From NCBI GenBank assembly GCA_012797725.1, contig JAAZON010000187.1:1-5513 (forward strand): a stretch of 5,513 nt of DNA, written 5' to 3'. This stretch comes from SAR324 cluster bacterium. Its GTDB lineage: Bacteria > Bdellovibrionota > UBA2361 > JAAZON01. The notes under the pieces were generated by a model, which saw nothing but the letters and a program-made list of their open reading frames with translations, searched no databases and had not been told where the DNA came from. The position numbers were made by a program, and so were the translations under genes. Below are positions 1-5,066 of the stretch, piece after piece (positions within the stretch are counted from its first letter, which is position 1; each line of letters opens with the position of its first letter).

Positions 1-251
1 AAGTCCACGATAACACGATGCAAAAGGAGCAGTAAATTAAAAGTCACGAAAAGGTCTGGACTATAGCCACGGAAACCTGATTTGGCCATATAGAGCAACA
101 TTATCATCATTAGGCCTAAGAGGAATAAGTCAGATATATTGAGTGGCCCAATTGAAACATTAAATGACGATGTCGAAAGCCAATCGTAGGCAGGATCAAG
201 AACTAGATAAAATGCTAGCAGCTTTCCAGAAAAGTTTTTGTTACTATACAT
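1..251 (-). CDS. N-terminal fragment of a membrane protein, probable O-antigen polymerase/ligase-like (Wzy-type); runs off the window
   Basis: Seen: the minus-strand frame opens with ATG at 251-249 and stays open to base 1, giving 83 complete codons with the 3' end missing. The product begins MYSNKNFSGKLLAFYLVLDP. It has hydrophobic stretches at about residues 10-24, 41-55 (SDLFLLGLMMIMLLYM) and 66-80, as expected for the start of a polytopic inner-membrane protein. The start overlaps the flippase stop by 8 bp (ATGTATAG), and a weak GGA ribosome-binding element lies 7 bases upstream. Known: Wzy polymerases and WaaL-type ligases are poorly conserved 10-14 helix proteins, often encoded beside Wzx. 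Many carry a short 'lsisDllLl'-like segment before an early helix, and GPLNISDLFLLG at 35-46 resembles that. Inference: the position right after a flippase favours a repeat-unit polymerase or ligase. A different membrane protein remains possible because only the N-terminus is visible. The reading frame is well supported; the function is tentative. Confidence 0.72.
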   Translation of the reverse strand, partial: MYSNKNFSGKLLAFYLVLDPAYDWLSTSSFNVSIGPLNISDLFLLGLMMIMLLYMAKSGFRGYSPDLFVTFNLLLLLHRVIVD

Positions 252-1548
252 GTTTCAATCCAATGGAGTGCGTAATTGAAACCCAACTAAGTTGTAGAGC
301 CATAAATGACAGAAAGATACCAAGCAGTATAAAACCCTTATTTATTATGATCCCTGACGCAAAAGGCTGCATGGTCACCGTAAATAAAGACAGAAGTAAC
401 AATATGGGCCAGAGAACAGCTCTAGATCGTGATTGGCAATTGCCGACAATCCATTGGGTAGCCAAGACACCAAGAAATGGCGCGATTGCTACTGCTACAC
501 CCCAGGCATTTGTCCAAATAGCAAGTAAAATAACCAGTACATTTGAAAGGGCTGCAATAAGTCGAGTTAAGGATCGTGTCCGCTGACTCCAGAAAAGAAG
601 AGCTGAAAATTCAATCATGCGTAGATTGATGTAGCAAGCGGAGGTAAGAAACAATAGTAGAGACAACTTGGCTATTAATGGATTTGGGTTAATTTGCGGC
701 AAAACTATAACAAGTATGAGGCAGTAAGCAGACATGATCCACGCTGCAGGTTTCCATAGACGCTTAACAAGGTAGAATTGTTCATCGGGATTCTGCAATT
801 TCCGCAAATTCACATATGCAGGATCCAGTACATAGTTCAGCAATATGAGAGGAATCCTCAAAAATTTACGCACATAAAAATAAACCATTAAAAAAGGAGT
901 CGGTGCTAGAGCATTTAACAGCAGTAAGTCCAAATGTGACGACAAGTAATTGAGCACATCAAAACTAATGTAATGCTTCAGGTCATTCCGATTAGCCTTG
1001 AACTCTTGCCAATCAAGCAGACAATCTTTCCATCCAACAAGCTGCACTTGACGTAGTATCCAATACAAAGAGATAATTGACTTGAAAAAAAGCAAATAAG
1101 GCATTACGGCGATATTGAAGGCTAACAATAAAAAAGCGACTTTCGTTAACAATTGATTGAACATGTCCCATAAATTGTATCTCAAAAATTGACCACGTTG
1201 ACGTAGATCTTGTTGCATTATATCAGCAAAGCGATCCAGTGCAATCAATGCAATTAACTGTCCCCATGCGCTAAATATAGGAATCCACTGTAAACCTTGA
1301 GCAGCAATTGAGATGATAAGTGAAACCAATCCCAACAAACGCAAGGAACCGAACTCAATGAGTTTATAACTTCTACTCTGCAAACCAAAACAAAGCAAAG
1401 TAGAAAAAGCTAAGCCAACCTCATATCGGATATACTGGTGTACCAATTCGTCTTGCGCCACTTTATAGAAATAAACGATAAAAATATATGTCAGAGCGCT
1501 TTTTGCCACACCAAACAAGACATTGTGGTTGATGGTTTTGTTTAACAC
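244..1548 (-). CDS. Wzx-like polysaccharide flippase (MOP superfamily membrane protein)
   Basis: A 434-residue, strongly hydrophobic protein with roughly 11-12 predicted membrane helices spread over its whole length. This fits Wzx/RfbX-type lipid-linked oligosaccharide flippases, which are usually 400-480 residues. The central segment near residues 205-250 has the family look: an HLDLLLLNAL helix, then a YVRKFLRIPL basic turn, then an LDPAY motif like the conserved proline after the mid-protein helices of MOP transporters. Such proteins move undecaprenyl-pyrophosphate-linked repeat units to the outer face of the inner membrane. Start choice: the frame extends to a TTG at 1563, but the bases after that TTG are AGGAGG (1560-1555), a perfect Shine-Dalgarno. 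It sits 6 bases before an in-frame GTG at 1548, so GTG is chosen. The Shine-Dalgarno abuts the TGA of the upstream glycosyltransferase gene (11-bp gap), and the stop overlaps the next gene by 8 bp. Sequence identity to any named Wzx cannot be judged here; another MOP-type polysaccharide exporter is the alternative. Confidence 0.82.
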   Translation of the reverse strand: MLNKTINHNVLFGVAKSALTYIFIVYFYKVAQDELVHQYIRYEVGLAFSTLLCFGLQSRSYKLIEFGSLRLLGLVSLIISIAAQGLQWIPIFSAWGQLIALIALDRFADIMQQDLRQRGQFLRYNLWDMFNQLLTKVAFLLLAFNIAVMPYLLFFKSIISLYWILRQVQLVGWKDCLLDWQEFKANRNDLKHYISFDVLNYLSSHLDLLLLNALAPTPFLMVYFYVRKFLRIPLILLNYVLDPAYVNLRKLQNPDEQFYLVKRLWKPAAWIMSAYCLILVIVLPQINPNPLIAKLSLLLFLTSACYINLRMIEFSALLFWSQRTRSLTRLIAALSNVLVILLAIWTNAWGVAVAIAPFLGVLATQWIVGNCQSRSRAVLWPILLLLSLFTVTMQPFASGIIINKGFILLGIFLSFMALQLSWVSITHSIGLKHV

Positions 1549-1560
1549 AACAACCCTCCT
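1549..1560 (-). promoter_or_regulatory. Strong Shine-Dalgarno (AGGAGG) deciding the flippase start
   Basis: On the minus strand the stop TGA of the preceding glycosyltransferase gene (1562-1560) runs directly into GGAGG, so the last base of the stop codon is the first base of AGGAGG (1560-1555). Six bases later comes GTG (1548-1546). This spacing is ideal for initiation at that GTG and rules against the upstream TTG at 1563, which precedes the ribosome binding site. The layout suggests termination-reinitiation coupling between the two genes. Confidence 0.85.
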
Positions 1561-2561
1561 CAATCTTGTTCAACTTCGTCTAAAAGGCGACTGAAGGTCC
1601 GGAACCTGGTAAATCGCGCACGGGCGGCATGGTAACCATTTAGTGCAATACGGTTGCGAAGTTCATCGTTTTTGAGCAACTCGTCAATCTGTTGTGCTGC
1701 TTCTTTCATATTAGAATAAATCATGACTTCTTTACCATGTTGGTAAAACTCCGAGGATCCTTCTGGGCAGTCCAGGACTTGAGCAACACCGCAGGCATTG
1801 AGCTGATAGCAACGTGTATTAGAAGGTCCATAGCTAAAGTGTATATTGATGCCTACTTTTGTCCGAGCGTAAAGCTCAGCTAAATTTCCATTGTAAGGAC
1901 CAACCCAACGTTTTCCATGTACCAGTAACCAAAGTTTGTGCTTTAATTTCAAACTTCTCCCATGAACAACCATCTGTGGGTAACGGCGTAAAATTTCATC
2001 CAATCGTCCACGCTTCAAGTGTCCAATGTATACTAAGTCGATGTCTCGCCGAGCATTCTGTTCCTCTAGATCATTAATTGTAGGGAATTGCTCCTCATAG
2101 AAACCAATGGGGAACAAAATTGTTCTTTTGGCGCCACGCTTCTTAAACTCATCGCCCATGCGAGTGGTCGCGTTGAAATTCACACCAGCATGAGCGATTA
2201 TATCTGCGGATTTCAGATAGGGAAAGGAACTAGTTGTTGATGAATCAGGATCGTCAGCCGTGTTGTATACAACGCGAGCAGGCAGTTCAGACATGATATC
2301 TGGCGGTATTGCGCCAGTTTGTGCGATCAGTACGCAATCCACTTCAGCGGCTCGCTTTTTCAACTCCTTGTGAAAGTCAGCTAGTTGAGCCCTGTTTTGT
2401 TCAGCCCAATCTGGCATGGGGTTAGAGCTTATGCCATACTCTTTAGCCCAATTCCAAAGCTCGACTTTGTGCCGGGTTTCTTTAGAAATGCGAGTGATAA
2501 GTCGTTGCTCGAGGGACAATAGGTATGGTGCTGCGGGTTGGTAGACATAAAGAACTTTCAT
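1560..2561 (-). CDS. CgeB-like glycosyltransferase (GT-B, Glyco_trans_1_2-type C-terminal domain)
   Basis: A 333-residue cytoplasmic protein of the size usual for CgeB/DUF3880-type glycosyltransferases. The N-terminal half starts MKVLYVYQPA, contains a long charged helical stretch (about 50-75), and has NTADDPDS at 100-107, matching the 'y..sDdp' region of the family. The C-terminal Rossmann half begins near YIGHLKRGR (about 168-176). It contains the hallmark PSNTRCYQLNACG at 246-258, then a PEGSSEFYQHGKEVMIY stretch, and ends with the helical 'L..D...R..IA..G...A...FT..R' signature (about 295-322). These features indicate transfer of a sugar from a nucleotide donor. Donor and acceptor cannot be read from the sequence. 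Despite the CgeB name (a Bacillus spore-coat gene), the family is widespread in polysaccharide loci. Oddity: the position often occupied by Glu in the 'R.fE..acG' motif is Gln253 here. The ATG overlaps the upstream acyltransferase stop by 4 bp (ATGA), and a weak purine-rich GAAAGAAG lies just upstream. Confidence 0.85.
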   Translation of the reverse strand: MKVLYVYQPAAPYLLSLEQRLITRISKETRHKVELWNWAKEYGISSNPMPDWAEQNRAQLADFHKELKKRAAEVDCVLIAQTGAIPPDIMSELPARVVYNTADDPDSSTTSSFPYLKSADIIAHAGVNFNATTRMGDEFKKRGAKRTILFPIGFYEEQFPTINDLEEQNARRDIDLVYIGHLKRGRLDEILRRYPQMVVHGRSLKLKHKLWLLVHGKRWVGPYNGNLAELYARTKVGINIHFSYGPSNTRCYQLNACGVAQVLDCPEGSSEFYQHGKEVMIYSNMKEAAQQIDELLKNDELRNRIALNGYHAARARFTRFRTFSRLLDEVEQD

Positions 2562-3040
2562 TTTACTTCTTTCTCATATGACTTGATAACTTTTGCTGGC
2601 TGGCCAGCTACCAAAGTAAAGGCTGGAACGTCATACTTAACAAAGGATTGAGGCGCAACAATCGCCTTTTCGCCAATTTTGACTCCTGGCATAATAACAC
2701 TTGCAATACCAATGAAGGCAGAAGGCCCGATGCGAATTTTACCGTAGATGACATCACCACCAAAGGTGTAATGTAAAGCGTTATCATGGTCTAATAGAAC
2801 GCAATTAGCCGTTATGACAGCGTAATCTTCAATGTGTATGTTGTAGGGGTGAACATTTCCAATTAGGCAGTAATAGCCAATTTCAACGCCCTTACCTATG
2901 CGTACGCCTCTTAAGCGATGAAAGAACACTCTTAGACTTTTGTGAGGTGCAAACCACGCTGGCAGCAAAAAAATAATGGAACGAATCCTCTTAATCAGTT
3001 TTCCTCTTGATAGAAACAATGAATCATCATAATTAATCAT
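2558..3040 (-). CDS. Hexapeptide-repeat (left-handed beta-helix) acyltransferase, WbbJ/Maa-like
   Basis: A 160-residue protein with hexapeptide repeats running from about residue 45 (VRIGKGVEIGYYCLIG) to about 130 (IMPGVKIGEKAIVAPQSFV). It closes with the family's terminal signature TLVAGQPAKVIKSY (143-156; consensus 'vvaGnPAkvik'). This identifies the LbetaH acyltransferase fold, which works as a trimer and usually transfers acetyl from acetyl-CoA to a sugar hydroxyl or amino group. His85 in LLDHD is the likely catalytic base by position; His90 is nearby. The N-terminal 40 residues are basic and hydrophobic (LIKRIRSIIFLLPAWFAP), possibly an amphipathic membrane-facing helix that keeps the enzyme near lipid-linked substrate; this is inference. 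The gene follows the only sizeable gap in the cluster, and its stop overlaps the next start as ATGA. ATG 3040 is the only usable ATG, since an in-frame stop lies at 3052-3050. Family assignment is secure; the exact acceptor and O- versus N-acylation are unknown. Confidence 0.9.
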   Translation of the reverse strand: MINYDDSLFLSRGKLIKRIRSIIFLLPAWFAPHKSLRVFFHRLRGVRIGKGVEIGYYCLIGNVHPYNIHIEDYAVITANCVLLDHDNALHYTFGGDVIYGKIRIGPSAFIGIASVIMPGVKIGEKAIVAPQSFVKYDVPAFTLVAGQPAKVIKSYEKEVK

Positions 3041-3063
3041 CGAAATGATTCATCCTTTCGACA
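3038..3063 (-). promoter_or_regulatory. Possible hairpin covering the acyltransferase start codon
   Basis: On the minus strand TCGAAA (3061-3056) is the exact complement of TTTCGA (3045-3040). This allows a 6-bp stem, extendable by two G-U pairs to about 8, around a 10-base loop. The 3' arm includes the A of the ATG start. The Shine-Dalgarno-like AAAGGA (3058-3053) is split between stem and loop and lies 12 bases from the ATG, which is rather long. The structure could reduce or gate initiation at this gene, the only one in the window whose start does not touch its upstream neighbour. A short AT-rich stem can arise by chance, so this is tentative. Confidence 0.3.
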
Positions 3064-3114
3064 TTATTGATATGTTCAGTATCTCTTCTATAAGTGACTT
3101 CATTATTATACAGA
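3041..3114 (-). promoter_or_regulatory. Intergenic gap with a possible weak internal promoter
   Basis: This is the only non-coding gap of more than 11 bp between genes in the window. On the minus strand it holds a perfect -10 hexamer TATAAT at 3110-3105, five bases after the TAA stop of the upstream glycosyltransferase gene. Where a -35 should sit (about 3133-3127, inside that gene's 3' end) I see only TGCTTC-like sequence and no good TTGACA match. There is no extended TGn element either. The distance from the -10 to the start codon (about 65 bases) would suit a leader. No terminator-like GC-rich stem with a T-run is visible. In an AT-rich gap a TATAAT can be accidental. Confidence 0.25.
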
Positions 3115-4143
3115 TTATTTCTTAATAGAAGCATAATCCAATTCATCATAAACCAACTGATAACCCTTAATCATGGCATCTAGAGAATAGTGCTTCAGTA
3201 CATGCTGTCTGTTGTCGTCTCCGTCCCCAATAGGTAAATACTCGAAGTTTAATTGATGAGGCTTTACGTATCTGACACATGGAAAGTTTAAAGTCTTATG
3301 CTGTGGTATATCTGAAAGGACTAGCTTTAGGCCGCATGACGCGCCTTCCAATACACTCACCGGTAAACCTTCTGAATATGATACATTGACCAAAGTACCG
3401 TATCGTTTCAGTGTCTCGATAACTTGTTCGAAGGGCAGTGGACCATGCCAAGTTATTCCGGGTGCCTGTACGAGCTTCCGAAAACATGCTGCAAAATGAT
3501 GATCACGTAAGTCTAGAGGACCGTAAATGTGAAGTCTAATGCCCCTGAAAGCAGCTTCTTCTACTAACCCCAAAAGGTTTTTTTCCGGCGAGATCCGACC
3601 AATATAAACCCACGAATCCGCATCGATAACCTCTTTTCGAGCAAATTTGGATGCTACTACACCATTAGGAATCCAACGCAAGTGAGAAAGAGGTAACCAG
3701 CGCCTTACAGTCTGCCAGTCATACTGCCCAACAAAAATAATCCGTTGAAGGCAAAAGTAGGCAACGAGATCAAGCAACCACAATGCACACCGCTGCCAAT
3801 AGGACCATCGGGCAATTCGCCAGCCAAAACCATGTAGGGTCAAAACGCAACGGTAGCCCAGAAGTCGAATGAATAAAGCAAGAGGGATGCTAGTTTCCTT
3901 GTGGAAATGGAAGATTGGCGTATCATTGCAGTTTTTAGCAAAGTCTATGAGTTGCTTAATGGATGAGAAGAAACCTTTTCTAAGTTGAAAGACAGGAGGA
4001 GCACCTTCTTTGACTTGCTCTTCACTTGTATTTGCAAATACAACGCTTGATGTTGGAAAAGCAGTTGCCAGATCAAAGACAACTTTTTCTACTCCGCCGT
4101 GTCGGGGTGGCCAAGTCTTGCTGCCAACATGCACGATTAACAT
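3115..4143 (-). CDS. Glycosyltransferase family 4-type (GT-B, Glycos_transf_1 domain)
   Basis: A 342-residue cytoplasmic or membrane-associated retaining-type glycosyltransferase with the full GT4 motif set. The N-terminal acceptor domain begins MLIVHVGSKTWPPRHGGVEK, with the glycine pair at 16-17 that forms the conserved substrate loop. LTLHGFGW is at 101-108, where the domain's central beta strands are expected. The C-terminal nucleotide-sugar domain shows IPNGV (158-162), YIGRISPEKNL (180-190) and the EX7E motif SEGLPVSVLEG (Glu258, Glu266), which contacts the donor. Near the end, hydrophobic and basic residues are spread as usual for peripheral binding to the membrane. ATG 4143 is preferred over an upstream TTG at 4173: homology starts at MLIVHVGS, an AAAGG element sits 10 bases upstream, and the overlap with the previous gene is then only 7 bp (ATGTTAA). 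Donor sugar and linkage cannot be predicted. It is followed by the 74-bp gap. Confidence 0.92.
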   Translation of the reverse strand: MLIVHVGSKTWPPRHGGVEKVVFDLATAFPTSSVVFANTSEEQVKEGAPPVFQLRKGFFSSIKQLIDFAKNCNDTPIFHFHKETSIPLALFIRLLGYRCVLTLHGFGWRIARWSYWQRCALWLLDLVAYFCLQRIIFVGQYDWQTVRRWLPLSHLRWIPNGVVASKFARKEVIDADSWVYIGRISPEKNLLGLVEEAAFRGIRLHIYGPLDLRDHHFAACFRKLVQAPGITWHGPLPFEQVIETLKRYGTLVNVSYSEGLPVSVLEGASCGLKLVLSDIPQHKTLNFPCVRYVKPHQLNFEYLPIGDGDDNRQHVLKHYSLDAMIKGYQLVYDELDYASIKK

Positions 4144-5066
4144 AGGAACGCTGCCTTTACCGTGGCTGCCCAATCCTTGGCCACTAATTCCATAAACTCG
4201 CGGTTGTCCCTCAAAAAATCCCTTGGCTCATCTATAAGTTGCTGCAAGCGGTTTCGTAGGCTCCCAGGCTCTAGGTTGTACCGCCAGAATTTAGATATCG
4301 GTAATTGTTGAAATGGATAACTATCGTGAACAAGAACTGAACATCCGGCTTCAAGCGCTTCAAGTAAAACGTTTGGAAACCCTTCACTTAAGCTTGAAAA
4401 GACAACCAGACTGCAATTCTCTTTTAGTTCCGCTACTAAGTCATCCACCATCCCATGTGATATAATGTTGCGGTTATTCCAAGTTTCAGGTAGTGTCCTG
4501 TTTCCAAAAAGGTGACACTCCCAAGTGGTCTTACTCAATTCTTCTAATACATACTCAATGTTTTTGACACTAGCAAAATCTCCTACCAAACCTATTCGCC
4601 CATCAAACACTTTGATTTGTGAAATTGAATGGCCAAGCGTGTTGGGTAGTATCACATGAGTAGTATCGCCTATGCGCGCTTCGATGCGATCTTTAAGGTC
4701 CCAGGAAACAAAAACAAAGCGGACGCCGGCAGTGCGAAGCAATCGTTGCCCAAATAACGCGAACCAAGCCCGAAGACGACGCCCCTGATAAATAAACTCA
4801 CCCCACTCATCTCCTCGCACCATATAGTTTATACGCAGATTGGGACGAAGTGCTTTCAACAATACTACAGTAGGCGATATCACGCTTGTATAGATGAGTA
4901 TAGTGGGGTCTTGGCTGCGAAGAATCCTTATAATAGCCTCAGGCAGATCAAGGATTCTACGTGTCCAATAAAGCTCGTGTGACTCTGAAAGAACCTCCAT
5001 AATCATCATAAAGCGCTTACCGAAGCCGGCGTCTACAGAGAAAGGATGTAATACTTCAAATATCAT
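4137..5066 (-). CDS. Short GT4-type glycosyltransferase
   Basis: A 309-residue protein, short for GT4 enzymes (usually about 350-400). The C-terminal donor-binding domain is clear: VGDFASVKN (161-169) stands where the family has 'vGRl...Kn', and SEGFPNVLLEALEAG (227-241) carries the EX7E pair Glu228 and Glu236. The N-terminal domain (MIFEVLHPFSVDAGFGKRF) has GFGKR near residues 14-18 in place of the usual GG loop, then the strands TILIY (55-59) and RINYMVRGDEWGE (78-90). It looks compressed compared with its downstream neighbour. Role: addition of one sugar to the lipid-linked repeat unit, inferred from family and context. The frame continues upstream to an ATG at 5171, but that start would overlap the CapK-like gene by 116 bp with unrelated-looking residues. 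ATG 5066 gives an 11-bp overlap and begins with the beta strand expected at the start of a GT-B fold. A GGAAGG lies 14 bases upstream, a somewhat long spacing. Confidence 0.85.
   Translation of the reverse strand: MIFEVLHPFSVDAGFGKRFMMIMEVLSESHELYWTRRILDLPEAIIRILRSQDPTILIYTSVISPTVVLLKALRPNLRINYMVRGDEWGEFIYQGRRLRAWFALFGQRLLRTAGVRFVFVSWDLKDRIEARIGDTTHVILPNTLGHSISQIKVFDGRIGLVGDFASVKNIEYVLEELSKTTWECHLFGNRTLPETWNNRNIISHGMVDDLVAELKENCSLVVFSSLSEGFPNVLLEALEAGCSVLVHDSYPFQQLPISKFWRYNLEPGSLRNRLQQLIDEPRDFLRDNREFMELVAKDWAATVKAAFLC

Noticed and set aside
164..586. A 140-codon plus-strand open frame
   Set aside because: It lies antisense across the end of the flippase gene and the start of the next gene, has no family-like motifs, and the opposite frames show coherent membrane-protein sequence with operon-type overlap.
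1692..2077. Two short plus-strand open frames within the CgeB-like gene
   Set aside because: Both are antisense to well-conserved glycosyltransferase motifs, and neither shows a recognisable protein signature.
3033..3053. A six-residue minigene (ATG at 3053, TAA at 3035-3033) overlapping the acyltransferase start, as a possible leader peptide
   Set aside because: The AAAGG element directly abuts this ATG with no proper spacing, the peptide has no repeated regulatory codons, and such short frames are expected by chance.
3041..3114. An intrinsic terminator after the GT4 gene
   Set aside because: The gap contains no GC-rich stem followed by a T-run on the minus strand; the only stem found is short, AT-rich and overlaps a start codon.
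3296..3487. A 63-codon minus-strand frame inside the GT4 gene
   Set aside because: It is an out-of-frame shadow of the region encoding the EX7E domain, and its residue make-up is not protein-like for any family I know.
4010..4195. A 61-codon plus-strand frame across the junction of the two GT4-type genes
   Set aside because: It is antisense to two genuine N- and C-termini that overlap by 7 bp, and has no motif support.
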